The notes: a model not told the origin generated them from the letters alone. Positions 37,849 to 47,908 are shown, counted from the first letter of the stretch. The stretch: DNA of 64,000 nt from Apibacter muscae (GCF_007845635.1 NZ_SELG01000037.1:31932-95931); one strand, 5' to 3'. A program made the numbers and translations.

Positions 37849-38970
37849 TTACAAAAATTTTTTAATAGTTTTCCAATATTTATCTGGTATCTTTCCCATC
37901 AATGCATCTTGATAATCTCTAGATGTACAAGGAATTAAAAAATTTTCATCTTCTGTAATAAAATCAATTGACAACCACCATTTATCAATTTTTTTATCTT
38001 TTAAAAATATTAATTCTTTGTCCTCATAAACTACTGTATATTTTATATAATCTGTATTCTCATAAAATTGCTGATTATTTTTACCTTCTATGATATACCA
38101 AAGTATTTGAGAAACCAATTTGGCATCTATTTTATTGTTTGAATAACCTAAAAAATTATACAATCCAACAACTTTAATTTGTTTTGATAGTCCTATATAT
38201 TTAGCTAAACTGCAAATTTCTCTATTTGTAAAGCCATTTACTGAACTTTCCGTGGATAAGGATCCTGTTAAGGATTCTATTGAATTTAAGTTTACTCCAA
38301 CAAAATCTGAGCTTCTAAAAACTGGTTCGGAATCTTCTATGTGATTGATTAAGCTTCCTAAGCGTATCGCTTCAAAATCTAGAGTATTTAATAAAGTTTT
38401 AAGTGTTGTAGGAGATACTAAATAGGTTTGATAGCCTAGATTTGAAAAATTAAATAAGAGATTAGGTTCTTCCATTATAATTTTTGAAAGATAATTTTCT
38501 TCTGTTGTTTCATTCTCAATATTTATTTTAGCATGTATATGAGAATCTACAGCTGTATAATTTAATGGTTTCCTTAGACTTTCCAAAGCTCTATAAACAG
38601 AATAATTCAACGACATACTTCCACCTAAGATTATGGGGAATAACTTTTTTTCGAGCAACTCTTCTATCACTTGTTTTAATGCATCTTCTTGTGAGATTTC
38701 ATTATTTTCTATTACAATATTCCCTAAATCATAAATATCAAATTCCCAACCATTCCAAATAAGTTTATAAAATTCTTCTCTTACAACTCTTAGATTTGAA
38801 AACTCTATATTTTGAGAGGCCCCTTTTAAATAAGGACAACCTACAATAACTAAACTATTTTCATTTATCTTTTCATTAAAATAGAATTTAATCTTACTTC
38901 CTATTGAATTAGGAATGGAATGTAACAAGGATTCATCAACCGGATGTAAAAATTTATGAATAGAACTCAC
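37849..38970 (-). CDS. Ureohydrolase (formimidoylglutamase/arginase)-like protein with lost metal ligands
   Basis: 373 residues with the ureohydrolase fold: VIVGCPYLKGA, the FPIILGGSMSLNYSVYRAL strand-helix and AVDSHIHAK. The binuclear Mn site is degenerate. The GGxHS motif reads GGSMS (Met119 for His), DxHxD reads DSHIH (His146 for Asp), and DxDxxD reads NLNSIE (Asn227, Asn229). Hydrolase activity is unlikely. The start overlaps the topA stop by 4 nt, and gldK follows, so it sits between housekeeping and T9SS genes. A regulatory or structural role is possible. Confidence 0.78.
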   Translation of the reverse strand: MSSIHKFLHPVDESLLHSIPNSIGSKIKFYFNEKINENSLVIVGCPYLKGASQNIEFSNLRVVREEFYKLIWNGWEFDIYDLGNIVIENNEISQEDALKQVIEELLEKKLFPIILGGSMSLNYSVYRALESLRKPLNYTAVDSHIHAKINIENETTEENYLSKIIMEEPNLLFNFSNLGYQTYLVSPTTLKTLLNTLDFEAIRLGSLINHIEDSEPVFRSSDFVGVNLNSIESLTGSLSTESSVNGFTNREICSLAKYIGLSKQIKVVGLYNFLGYSNNKIDAKLVSQILWYIIEGKNNQQFYENTDYIKYTVVYEDKELIFLKDKKIDKWWLSIDFITEDENFLIPCTSRDYQDALMGKIPDKYWKTIKKFL

Positions 38971-41315
38971 GATTTCTTTTTAGTAGTTGTAGTTTTTTTA
39001 GTTTTTGTTTTAGGCTTAGCCTTGGCTTTAGACTTTGTATCAGTTCCTTTTATTAATTTCTTTACTTCCTCTAAGGTTAACTTTTGTGCATCTGTATCCT
39101 TAGGTATTTTATAATTTTCTTTTCCTTGTTTGATGTAAGGTCCCCAACGTCCATTTAGAATCTCTATCATAGGGTCTTCTTCTTCAAAAGATTTAATGAA
39201 TTTATTTCTATCAGATTCTCTCTTAGCTTCAATTAATTCAACCGCTCTATCTAAAGTAATGGAGAAAACTTCATCTCCTTCTTTGGGTTTTAAGGATACA
39301 AATTTACCATCGTGACGAACATAAGGTCCAAATCTCCCTGTATTTACCTCCACTTTCTTATCTTCGTAATTCCCCAGGTTTCTGGGTAGATCAAATAGTT
39401 TTAAAGCTTCATCAAGAGTAATAGAATTTATTTTCTGCCCTTTCATTAATCCTGCAAACCTTGGTTTTTCTTCATCCTCGGTCTCGCCAATCTGAACCAT
39501 AGGACCGAAACGCCCAATTCTTGCATAAATATTTTTTCCTGAAACGGGATCTTGCCCCAACAATCTCTCGCCGGTAGCCCGATCAGCATTTTCTTTAACC
39601 TCTTCTACATGTGGATGAAAATCTTTATAAAAATTAGTAAGCATTTCTTTCCAATTTTCACTTCCTCCCGCAATACTATCAAAGTCTTCTTCAACTTTTG
39701 CTGTAAAACCATAATCAAGAATATTAGGAAAATGATCTGTAAGAAATTCATTAACTACCAATCCAATATCTGTGGGAATTAATTTTCTTCTGTCGGCTCC
39801 GTAATTTTCCACCTCAATGGTTTCAATAATTTCTTCCCCTTTAAGCTCTATTTTTCTTACATTTCTTTGCTTAGGTTCTAAATCTGAAACTTCAACATAT
39901 TGTCTTTTTTGAATGGTAGAAATGGTTGGGGCATAGGTGGAAGGTCGACCAATACCTAATTCTTCTAATTTTCTAACTAAGGAAGCTTCGTTGTATCTTG
40001 CTGACGGTCTGCTGAATTTTTCTTCGGCTATAGCAAATTCCAGAGTTACACTTTCGCCTTGTGTTAATTTAGGTAATAACCCCTCAACTTCTTCATTCAA
40101 GGTATCTTCGTCTTGTTCAATATGATACAACTTTAAAAAACCGTCAAATCTTAAAACTTCTCCTCTAGCAACAAACTTTTCATCCATTCCAGAAGTTTGT
40201 ATATCAACAACCGTTCTTTCAAGCTTTGCATCTGACATTTGAGAAGCTAACGTTCTTCTCCATATTAAATGATACAATTTCTTTTGGGCATCGTCTTCTC
40301 CTGCTTGTTGTAGATTAAAATTGGTAGGACGAATAGCTTCGTGTGCTTCCTGCGCTGATTTATTTTTAGTTACATACTGCCGAGTTTGAAGATATTCTTT
40401 ACCAAATTTATCAGAAATAATTTGTTTAGCAGAATTTATGGCTTCTTCAGACAAATTTACACTATCCGTTCTCATATATGTGATATGCCCCGCTTCATAG
40501 AGTTGCTGGGCAAGCATCATGGTTCTTGAAACAGAAAAGCCTAATTTAGATGCTTCTTGCTGCAATGTGGAAGTGGTAAATGGTGCTGATGGTGATCTTT
40601 TTCCTGGTTTTATTTCTATTGACGAAACTGAAAATTCTTTTCCTTTAATTTTTTGTATAAAATTTAAAGCTTTAGGATATTCTTCAAAATCAATATTTAG
40701 TTTACTTTTAACTAGCTGCTGTGACTGATTTATAAAATTGGCTTGAATTTTATAGGCTGGAACAGGAATAAAGGATTTTATTTCATTTTCTCTTTCACAA
40801 ATCAATCGAACGGCTACCGATTGTACCCTTCCGGCAGATAGTCCTGCTTTTACCTTTGACCATAAAATGGGTGACATTTCAAAACCTACTAGCCTGTCTA
40901 ATACTCTTCTTGCTTGTTGTGCATTTACTAAGTTGATATCAATATCTCTAGGATTTTCTATTGCATTTTGAATCGCTTTTTGGGTGATTTCATGAAAAAC
41001 AATCCTTTTTGTATTTTCAGGTTTTAATTTTAATTCATTATATAAATGCCAAGCAATGGCTTCTCCTTCACGGTCTTCATCGGAGGCTAACCATATAGTA
41101 TCCGCTTTTTGTGCTAAAGATTTTAATTTTTTTACAACATCTTTTTTATCTGATGAAACTTGGTAAATGGGTTCTAAAGTTGTTTTATCAATCCCCATGT
41201 CCTTTTTAGCAAGATCAGTAATATGTCCATAACTGGATTCTACTTCAAAACCATCTCCTAAAAATTTTTTAATAGTTTTTGCTTTTGCTGGTGACTCAAC
41301 AATTACCAAATTCAT
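38967..41315 (-). CDS. topA: DNA topoisomerase I
   Basis: Type IA topoisomerase that relaxes negative supercoils. 782 residues. TOPRIM domain (MNLVIVESPAKAKTIKKFLG and ASDEDREGEAIAWH), active-site Tyr in GHITYMRTDS (about 290), and C-terminal repeats (GRFGPMVQIGE, GRFGPYVRHDG, GRWGPYIKQG) in place of Cys4 zinc fingers. The tail is Lys/Thr rich (about 750-782). Overlaps the ureohydrolase-like gene by 4 nt. Confidence 0.97.
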   Translation of the reverse strand: MNLVIVESPAKAKTIKKFLGDGFEVESSYGHITDLAKKDMGIDKTTLEPIYQVSSDKKDVVKKLKSLAQKADTIWLASDEDREGEAIAWHLYNELKLKPENTKRIVFHEITQKAIQNAIENPRDIDINLVNAQQARRVLDRLVGFEMSPILWSKVKAGLSAGRVQSVAVRLICERENEIKSFIPVPAYKIQANFINQSQQLVKSKLNIDFEEYPKALNFIQKIKGKEFSVSSIEIKPGKRSPSAPFTTSTLQQEASKLGFSVSRTMMLAQQLYEAGHITYMRTDSVNLSEEAINSAKQIISDKFGKEYLQTRQYVTKNKSAQEAHEAIRPTNFNLQQAGEDDAQKKLYHLIWRRTLASQMSDAKLERTVVDIQTSGMDEKFVARGEVLRFDGFLKLYHIEQDEDTLNEEVEGLLPKLTQGESVTLEFAIAEEKFSRPSARYNEASLVRKLEELGIGRPSTYAPTISTIQKRQYVEVSDLEPKQRNVRKIELKGEEIIETIEVENYGADRRKLIPTDIGLVVNEFLTDHFPNILDYGFTAKVEEDFDSIAGGSENWKEMLTNFYKDFHPHVEEVKENADRATGERLLGQDPVSGKNIYARIGRFGPMVQIGETEDEEKPRFAGLMKGQKINSITLDEALKLFDLPRNLGNYEDKKVEVNTGRFGPYVRHDGKFVSLKPKEGDEVFSITLDRAVELIEAKRESDRNKFIKSFEEEDPMIEILNGRWGPYIKQGKENYKIPKDTDAQKLTLEEVKKLIKGTDTKSKAKAKPKTKTKKTTTTKKKS

Positions 41316-41620
41316 CTTTGTATTTTTTGCGAAATTATAATTTTTTATTGAAACCTAGGTTCAGACCTGAAATTTATTTATTAACATTAAAGAAAGATTT
41401 TTTAAATAAATTTTTAAAAAAATTTACGACTTTTATAGAAGCTATTCTCTATTTTAAAAAATATTTATATCATTTAAGTTTTAAGAATTTGAACAAATCT
41501 AATTCTTACATGGAGTTACTAGTTAAAACTTAAATGCATATTTTTTTCATGTTTTGGCTTAAATTTTGTTATAAATACTATAGAATTTTAACTTAAAATT
41601 ATTTTAAAATAGTAAATATC
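41316..41620. other. 305-bp gap between topA and dps
   Basis: AT-rich. An open frame (41279-41533) overlaps topA antisense and has no protein-like features. Promoters for both genes must lie here but no clean TAnnTTTG element is seen. Confidence 0.5.
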
Positions 41621-42118
41621 ATGGCAAATAAAATTAAAATTGGTGAAGCTAATATTGGTATTAGTGAAGAAAATAAACAAATAGTATCTGATCATTTGAA
41701 TCGATTATTAGCTAACGAATTCTTTCTTTATACTAAAACTAGAAAATTTCATTGGAATGTAGAAGGTAGTCATTTTAAATCCCTTCATTTGTTATTTGAA
41801 GATCAGTACAATGAAATCGCTGAAACTATTGATGCTGTAGCTGAAAGAATTAGAAAGTTGGGTCATTATGCATTGGGTTCTTTTAAACAATTTAGTGCTG
41901 TGACTGACTTAATTGAACATGATGGCGAAGAACCTACGGATGCTAAAACAATGTTATTGGAACTTTGTGATGACCATGAAACTATCATCCGTATTCTAAG
42001 AAATGAATTAATTCCTATAGCTGAAAAATACAAAGATTTAGGAACCAATGATTTTCTTACAGGAGTTATGGAAATGCATGAAACTATGGCTTGGATGCTA
42101 CGTGCAACTGCTAAATAG
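41621..42118 (+). CDS. dps: Dps-family ferritin-like DNA protection protein
   Basis: Dodecameric iron-storage protein that consumes Fe(II) and peroxide. 165 residues, four-helix bundle. The ferroxidase site is complete: KTRKFHWNVEGSHFKSLHLLFEDQYNEIAETIDAVAERIR with its conserved His, Asp and Glu. Monocistronic, followed by a hairpin that reaches into the convergent SDR gene. Confidence 0.95.
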   Translation: MANKIKIGEANIGISEENKQIVSDHLNRLLANEFFLYTKTRKFHWNVEGSHFKSLHLLFEDQYNEIAETIDAVAERIRKLGHYALGSFKQFSAVTDLIEHDGEEPTDAKTMLLELCDDHETIIRILRNELIPIAEKYKDLGTNDFLTGVMEMHETMAWMLRATAK

Positions 42119-42134
42119 AGAAAATTATATCTAA

Positions 42135-42168
42135 TAAAAAAAGAGGAAATTATTTTCCTCTTTTTTTA
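42135..42168 (+). terminator. dps terminator, overlapping the 3' end of the SDR coding sequence
   Basis: AAAAAGAGGAAA / TTTCCTCTTTTT with a 4-nt loop. Its right arm is also the last codons (NKKRGK and stop) of the minus-strand gene ending at 42150, so both convergent genes use it. Confidence 0.85.
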
Positions 42169-42968
42169 TTGGTATGCCCCATCCCTGAATATGAAGCTAT
42201 GATCTTTTCAAAAGTCGTTTGTGGGAGAATAGCCTTAAGTAAAACAGATAATTTTTGAATAAATGTTCCAAAATAGTAGTGAGGCTTTATCTTAGATTTT
42301 TGTTTGATTAATTTTTCTAAAAATGGAGCTAATTTATTGGGTTCAAAACCCTTATCTACATCCATATTCATTGCTTCATAAACTTTATTATAATCTTTTT
42401 GATAATCTATTGAAACAGTACTTTTTATTCTTCCTTCAGCTATATTAGTACGAACGTCTCCTAAATTTACAGTACAAACTTGGATATTAAATCTTGCTAA
42501 CTCATATCTTAACGATTCTGTAACCATATCCAAGGCAGATTTAGAGGCAGAATAATATCCTCTAAATGGAAGTCCCATAAGACTACCAATGGAAGAAATA
42601 TTAAAAATTTTCCCTCGTTTATTACTCATTAGAGGTACCATCCTTTTAATAATTCTAACCACAGAAACTAAATTTAAATTAAATAAACTCAAAATTTCTT
42701 CTTCTGTCGCATCTGTCGCTGGACCTACCATACCTCTGCCCGCATTATTGATTAATATATCAATTCGATTAGTAACTTTAACAATTTGTTGAAAAGCCAA
42801 CTCAACCTCAGCCTCTTTGGTTATATCTGTAGGTATTGTAATAAAGTTTGAATTTTCAGGGATTGATCTGCTCAATCCAATAACCAAATATCCTCGACTA
42901 TGAAAATAATTTCCCAATGCCAATCCTACTCCTGATGATGTACCTGTAATTACTATTGTTTTTGACAT
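42150..42968 (-). CDS. Short-chain dehydrogenase/reductase
   Basis: 272 residues, classical SDR: NAD(P)-binding TGTSSGVGLALG (about 8-19), NNAGRG, catalytic Ser in FNISSIGS and the YYSASKSAL Tyr/Lys pair (about 152-156). A substrate cannot be named. The C-terminal region has a hydrophobic amphipathic segment (YYFGTFIQKLSVLLKAIL), as in membrane-associated lipid or retinol-type SDRs. Its final codons double as one arm of the dps terminator. Confidence 0.88.
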   Translation of the reverse strand: MSKTIVITGTSSGVGLALGNYFHSRGYLVIGLSRSIPENSNFITIPTDITKEAEVELAFQQIVKVTNRIDILINNAGRGMVGPATDATEEEILSLFNLNLVSVVRIIKRMVPLMSNKRGKIFNISSIGSLMGLPFRGYYSASKSALDMVTESLRYELARFNIQVCTVNLGDVRTNIAEGRIKSTVSIDYQKDYNKVYEAMNMDVDKGFEPNKLAPFLEKLIKQKSKIKPHYYFGTFIQKLSVLLKAILPQTTFEKIIASYSGMGHTNKKRGK

Positions 42969-43040
42969 GTTTACTTTTATTATAAAAACAAATTTATAAT
43001 AATTTTAAACTCTACATTGAACATAGAATCTATAACATCC

Positions 43041-43904
43041 TTAATCTTTTAGTTTATGTTTGCACACATAATCAATAAGACCATCAATCGGACGTCTAAT
43101 AACAGTTCCTAATTTTAAGTTGTTTTCAGCCAATTTTTTTTCTAATTCGTCTTTAAGATAAAAACAGATTGAACCGTTAAAGTTTATAGGCACATCATAA
43201 CAGTTGGGATATTGCTTTATATAATAATCAATAAAAAATTGCATTTGTCTGTTAATTATCTCCTTAATAAACTGGTGATCTTTATTTTGAATAATGAATT
43301 TAGCAAAAGTGGCTAGATAAGCGTTTGGATTGGATTTCTTATATAAATTTTCTTTAATGAAATCTATATCCATTTTATATTCTTTCACTAATTTTTCCGA
43401 CAATTCTGGAGGTAATTTTTTAAAGTTATAAGCTCTAACTAATTCAGCCCCTAATTTATTACCACTACAGTCATCCATCAACAAATATCCTAAAGAAATA
43501 ATTTTTTGATGTAATTTTTCCCCGTCATAGTAACTACAATTCGATCCTGTTCCTAATATACAAACAATAGCTTCCGTTCCAATAGGTGTAGTTGAATATA
43601 CAACTCCATATATATCCTCTTCTACTACTACCGTTTGCACCTTAGGAAAAAACTCTTTTAATGCCGAAATTACAATAGATTTTAAATTATCTGTTGCACA
43701 ACCAGCTCCATAGAAAAAAATTTTCTCTACATTATTTCTGTTTTGTGAAATGTCAAAACGCTCATTAAGCCTTATTAACATTTCATCCTTATCTACAGAC
43801 TCCGGACTTAAACCTTTGGTTTGAGAAGAAAATAAACGTGTTCCATCTTTATCTATTGCTACCCAATCAGCTTTGGTAGCTCCTGAATCAACCAATAAAA
43901 TCAT
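43041..43904 (-). CDS. BadF/BadG/BcrA-type ATPase, probable N-acetylglucosamine kinase-like
   Basis: 287 residues of the ASKHA fold. Phosphate-1 motif MILLVDSGATKADWVAID at the N-terminus, phosphate-2-like ILGTGSNCSYYDG (about 117-129), and GYLLMDDCSGNKLGAELVRAY. Proteins with this architecture in Bacteroidota are commonly N-acetylglucosamine or amino-sugar kinases. No transporter or amino-sugar gene is adjacent, so the substrate is unproven. Confidence 0.8.
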   Translation of the reverse strand: MILLVDSGATKADWVAIDKDGTRLFSSQTKGLSPESVDKDEMLIRLNERFDISQNRNNVEKIFFYGAGCATDNLKSIVISALKEFFPKVQTVVVEEDIYGVVYSTTPIGTEAIVCILGTGSNCSYYDGEKLHQKIISLGYLLMDDCSGNKLGAELVRAYNFKKLPPELSEKLVKEYKMDIDFIKENLYKKSNPNAYLATFAKFIIQNKDHQFIKEIINRQMQFFIDYYIKQYPNCYDVPINFNGSICFYLKDELEKKLAENNLKLGTVIRRPIDGLIDYVCKHKLKD

Positions 43905-44233
43905 GTTGTAATGTTTTTTAATATTAATTAACTAATATAGTGAATTTCTAGATAATTCAAATTATTAAAATTGTATATTGATCTATATTTTATAATGTAA
44001 TTTATTAAAAATAAATTAAGTTAGTCAATTTTGAAATCTTCATTAATTAGGTTTAAATGGAGATTCTAACCTTCATAACAAACCAATTGCAAATTTCACC
44101 CATCTTTAATTATTTAGTTTGATTACTAGAATCTTAAATATTCTTAAAATCTTCTATTATTTTAAGCTAATTATACAAATATAAGTCATTCGATTATATT
44201 TTTTTATCTTAACTTTTTATAATAGATTTTTAT
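43905..44233. other. Gap upstream of the rpsA promoter
   Basis: About 330 bp of very AT-rich sequence with no ORF that looks protein-coding. The promoter of the BadF-type gene should lie at its left end, but no clear element is seen. Confidence 0.5.
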
Positions 44234-44241
44234 TATCTTTG
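44234..44241 (+). promoter_or_regulatory. rpsA -7 element
   Basis: TATCTTTG fits TAnnTTTG. Start near 44249 would leave a leader of about 110 nt. Confidence 0.5.
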
Positions 44242-44245
44242 CCCA

Positions 44246-44360
44246 TCAATTTTGGCGTAGTATGGAAAAATTGATTTAATAACCATTAAACCGCTTCCGG
44301 ACAAATAATCTCGCCTTTTATCCAAATTATTATGAATGGAATACAAATTATTAATTGATT
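44246..44360 (+). promoter_or_regulatory. Structured rpsA leader, candidate S1 autoregulatory element
   Basis: A stem TCAATTTT (44246-44253) / AAAATTGA (44267-44274) opens the leader. AATTGA recurs at 44353-44358, next to the S1 ATG, and could pair with the same 5' TCAATT, which would occlude the start. A six-codon frame (MEKLI, 44262-44279) overlaps the stem. S1 autoregulation is known in other bacteria; this structure is an inference. Confidence 0.4.
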
Positions 44361-46154
44361 ATGTCTGAAGAGACTAAAAATTTTAATGAAGAACAAGAAG
44401 TTCTGAAAAATGCAAATGTTGCTCCTGAGCAATTTGACTGGGATTCTTTTGAATCTGGATTGGATGCAGAAGATAGAAAAGAAAAATCTGAATTAGAAAA
44501 GATGTACGACACCTCTTTGCAAGAGCTAGATGAAAATCAAGTTTTTAAAGGGCGTGTAGTTCGATTAACTGATAAAGAAGCTATTGTTGACATCAACTTT
44601 AAATCTGAAGGTGTTATTTCATTAAATGAGTTCCGCTACAACCCATCTTTAAAAGAAGGTGACGAAGTTGAAGTAATGGTAGCTCAAAGAGAAGATAAAA
44701 CAGGACAATTACAACTTTCTCATAGAAAAGCAAGAATGCTTAAAGCTTGGGATCGTGTAAATGAACTTCATGAAACAGGCGAAATCGTTGAAGGTTTTGT
44801 AAAATCTAGAACTAAAGGTGGAATGATTGTGGATGTTTTTGGAATTGAAGCTTTCTTACCAGGTTCTCAAATTGATGTAAAACCTATTCGGGATTACGAT
44901 CAGTTTGTTGGAAAAACAATGGAATTTAAAATTGTTAAAATCAATCATGAATTTAAAAACGTTGTAGTTTCTCACAAAGCCTTAATTGAAGCTGATATTG
45001 AAGATCAGAAAAAAGAAATTATCGGTCAACTTGAAAAAGGACAAGTTCTTGAAGGGGTTGTTAAAAACATTACTTCTTATGGAGTATTTATCGATCTTGG
45101 AGGTGTTGATGGATTAATTCACATCACTGATCTTTCTTGGAGCCGAATCAATCATCCATCAGAAGTGGTTCAATTAGACCAAAAAGTGAATGTTGTAATC
45201 CTTGATTTTGATGATCAAAAATCAAGAATTCAATTAGGTATGAAGCAATTAGAGCCACATCCTTGGGAAGCTTTAGATGCTAACTTACAAGTGGGAGATA
45301 AAATTAAAGGAAAAGTTGTTGTTCTTGCTGACTATGGTGCATTTGTAGAAGTTGCTCCTGGTGTTGAAGGATTAATCCATGTTTCTGAAATGTCATGGTC
45401 TACACATTTAAGATCTGCTCAAGACTTTGTTAAAATTGGTGATGAAGTAGAATGTGTAGTTCTTACTTTAGACAAAGAAGAAAGAAAAATGTCTTTAGGA
45501 ATGAAACAGTTAACTCCAGATCCTTGGACTGACATAACTGCAAAATATCCTGTAGATTCTCAGCATAAAGGTACTGTTAGAAACTTTACCAACTTTGGTG
45601 TATTCCTTGAATTAGAAGCAGGAGTTGATGGATTAATTTATATTTCTGATTTGTCTTGGACTAAGAAAATAAAACATCCTTCTGAATTCTGTTCCGTAGG
45701 AGATGTTTTAGATGTGGTTGTTTTAGAATTAGATACTGAAGCTAGAAGACTTAGTTTAGGACATAAACAATTGACTGAAAATCCTTGGGATCAGTATGAA
45801 GCTAAATACGCTGAAGGAACTATTCATAACGGTAAAATTGTACAGTCATTTGATAAAGGTGCTACTGTTAAATTTGAAGATGAAGAAGTTGAAGGTTTCT
45901 GCCCTGCTAGACTTCTAGAAAAAGAAGACGGTTCTAAACTTAAAAAAGGTGATGATGCAAACTTCAAAGTTATCGAATTCAATAAAGAATTTAAACGTGT
46001 AGTTGTTTCACATACTGGAACTTTCCGCGAAGAAGAAAATAGAGAGGAAACAGAGAAACAAGTAAAATCTCAAAATCAAAACGTAGAAAAATCTACTTTA
46101 GGTGATTTAGATCAGCTTCAAGAGCTAAAAAGAAAAATGGAGGAAGGTAACTAA
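44361..46154 (+). CDS. rpsA: 30S ribosomal protein S1
   Basis: mRNA-binding ribosomal protein. About 597 residues from the ATG at 44361 (MSEETKNFNEEQEVL); a TTG two codons upstream is an unlikely start. Six S1 repeats can be seen, for example GVVKNITSYGVFIDLGGVDG, GKVVVLADYGAFVEVAPGVE and GTVRNFTNFGVFLELEAGVD, between about residues 40 and 530. The tail is charged. In an organism with few Shine-Dalgarno sequences, S1 is especially important for initiation. Confidence 0.97.
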   Translation: MSEETKNFNEEQEVLKNANVAPEQFDWDSFESGLDAEDRKEKSELEKMYDTSLQELDENQVFKGRVVRLTDKEAIVDINFKSEGVISLNEFRYNPSLKEGDEVEVMVAQREDKTGQLQLSHRKARMLKAWDRVNELHETGEIVEGFVKSRTKGGMIVDVFGIEAFLPGSQIDVKPIRDYDQFVGKTMEFKIVKINHEFKNVVVSHKALIEADIEDQKKEIIGQLEKGQVLEGVVKNITSYGVFIDLGGVDGLIHITDLSWSRINHPSEVVQLDQKVNVVILDFDDQKSRIQLGMKQLEPHPWEALDANLQVGDKIKGKVVVLADYGAFVEVAPGVEGLIHVSEMSWSTHLRSAQDFVKIGDEVECVVLTLDKEERKMSLGMKQLTPDPWTDITAKYPVDSQHKGTVRNFTNFGVFLELEAGVDGLIYISDLSWTKKIKHPSEFCSVGDVLDVVVLELDTEARRLSLGHKQLTENPWDQYEAKYAEGTIHNGKIVQSFDKGATVKFEDEEVEGFCPARLLEKEDGSKLKKGDDANFKVIEFNKEFKRVVVSHTGTFREEENREETEKQVKSQNQNVEKSTLGDLDQLQELKRKMEEGN

Positions 46155-46173
46155 TCCCTTTTTTTAAATAAAT

Positions 46174-46209
46174 AAAAAGAACGATAAAATATTTTATCGT
46201 TCTTTTTTT
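46174..46209 (+). terminator. rpsA terminator
   Basis: AAAAAGAACGATAAAA / TTTTATCGTTCTTTTT with T tract, 20 nt after the rpsA stop. Confidence 0.88.
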
Positions 46210-46455
46210 ATTTATATATAATTAAATATTTTAACCTTTTATAAAAACCTGCTTAACAAAGAACTAAAAATGAAAACTCGTTTTAATCATTAAAATCATA
46301 TTAAATAACATATTTATTTATAGTTTGTGCTATTATATTTTATAAAAACCAATTATTTATTAAAAAATAGTATCACTTTTTTCAATGGTCCTGAGCATTA
46401 ATTTAAATAATTATTTTAAATTTATAAAAATCAAAATTTTAATAAATCATAAAAA
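46210..46455. other. Gap between rpsA terminator and the MFS transporter
   Basis: AT-rich, no ORF. A short palindrome (TTTTAAT-C-ATTAAAA, 46281-46295) may be chance in such a composition. No clean promoter seen. Confidence 0.45.
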
Positions 46456-47763
46456 ATGGGAAATGATCTAACAAAAAAAAATTCTTATACCAAAGATCAA
46501 AAAAGAAAAAGTATAGTGGCTATTTTAAGTGCCTCATCTGGAAACTTAGTTGAGTGGTTTGATTTTTATGTATATGCTTTTACTTCTATTTATTTTGCTC
46601 ACTTATTTTTTCCTGAGGGTGATACTACGAGCAAATTATTAAAAACTGCTGGAGTTTTTGCCGCTGGATTTTTAATGCGTCCCATTGGTGGATGGATTTT
46701 TGGTAGAATTGCTGATAAACACGGGAGAAAAAAATCAATGGTCACCTCTATTTTAATGATGGCATTTGGTTCATTGCTTATTGCTTGTCTTCCTACATAT
46801 TCATCCATTGGAGTATTTGCGCCACTATTACTTCTTATTGCTAGGCTTATACAAGGATTATCCGTTGGTGGAGAGTATGGAGCAACCGCTACCTATATGA
46901 GTGAAGTAGCTCTTCCTAATAAAAGAGGTTTTTATTCCTCATTTCAATATGTTACCTTAATTGGTGGTCAATTATTAGCTGCATTGGCAATACTTATTTT
47001 AGAATCCACAGTTAGTGAAAATGATATGAATACCTGGGCTTGGAGGATTCCTTTCTTCTTAGGAGCTATTGCTGCATTAGTTTCTTTATACTTAAGAAAA
47101 CATCTTAAAGAAACTGCTCCAAAAAAATCTGTGGAAAACAAAAAGGCCGGTAGTTTAGTAGAATTATTTAAAAATCATACTCCTGCTTTTTTAACTGTCT
47201 TAGGGTATACTTCTGGAGGCTCACTGATCTTTTATACATTTTCTACCTACATGCAAAAATACTTGGTGAATACAGCAGGATTTGAAACTAAAACCGCTAC
47301 TCAGATAATGACGGCATGCTTATTTATATTTATGATTGTACAGCCCATTTTTGGATCCATCTCTGACAAAATAGGTCGGAGAACTTGTATGATGCTATTC
47401 GGAGGATTGGGCGCCTTAATTACTTGTCCTGTTATTTTTGGTTTAACTCAGATAAATTTAAATCCATTTTTCGCTTTTTTATTAATTTCATTGGCTCTCT
47501 GCGTTACAAGCTTCTATACTTCAATAGGAGGAATTGTAAAAGCAGAAATGTTTCCTCCAGAAATACGCGCTTTAGGAGTTGGTCTTTCTTATGCTATTGC
47601 TAATGCTATTTTTGGTGGTTCCGCTGAATTTGTAGCCTTAAGTTTTAAAGATATAAATATGGAAAGTGGTTTTTATATTTATGTAACGGTGATGTTGATT
47701 ATAACCTTTTTAGTAAGTACAAGACTTCCTAAAAAAGCTACTTATTTAAATGATAACCATTAA
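46456..47763 (+). CDS. MFS transporter, metabolite:H+ symporter (MHS) type
   Basis: 435 residues, 12 predicted helices. [22 protein letters not shown] at helix 1 and the loop [13 protein letters not shown] between helices 2 and 3 are typical of the KgtP/ProP/CitA-like MHS group, which imports alpha-ketoglutarate, proline/betaine, citrate or related compounds. [19 protein letters not shown] is also characteristic. The substrate is unknown. It neighbours the polyol-like module but has its own terminator and lies on the opposite strand to its near arm. Confidence 0.87.
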   Translation: MGNDLTKKNSYTKDQKRKSIVAILSASSGNLVEWFDFYVYAFTSIYFAHLFFPEGDTTSKLLKTAGVFAAGFLMRPIGGWIFGRIADKHGRKKSMVTSILMMAFGSLLIACLPTYSSIGVFAPLLLLIARLIQGLSVGGEYGATATYMSEVALPNKRGFYSSFQYVTLIGGQLLAALAILILESTVSENDMNTWAWRIPFFLGAIAALVSLYLRKHLKETAPKKSVENKKAGSLVELFKNHTPAFLTVLGYTSGGSLIFYTFSTYMQKYLVNTAGFETKTATQIMTACLFIFMIVQPIFGSISDKIGRRTCMMLFGGLGALITCPVIFGLTQINLNPFFAFLLISLALCVTSFYTSIGGIVKAEMFPPEIRALGVGLSYAIANAIFGGSAEFVALSFKDINMESGFYIYVTVMLIITFLVSTRLPKKATYLNDNH

Positions 47764-47787
47764 TTAAAATTATTTCAAAATATATTT

Positions 47788-47818
47788 AACTCCGAATATA
47801 TAATATTCGGAGTTTTTA
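47788..47818 (+). terminator. MFS transporter terminator
   Basis: AACTCCGAATAT / ATATTCGGAGTT with a 3-nt loop and T tract. Confidence 0.85.
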
Positions 47819-47908
47819 ATTAAATAGAGATGAGTATATACTTTAATAATGAATTTTACATGAAGATAAATCTAAATTTAAATAAGGACGGTTATTAATA
47901 TATAAGCA

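Noticed and set aside
41279..41533. 84-codon frame upstream of dps
   Set aside because: Overlaps the topA start antisense and consists of Lys/Phe/Leu-rich AT codons with no motif.
47385..47603. 72-codon plus-strand frame in the MFS gene
   Set aside because: Alternative frame within a conserved membrane protein; not independent.
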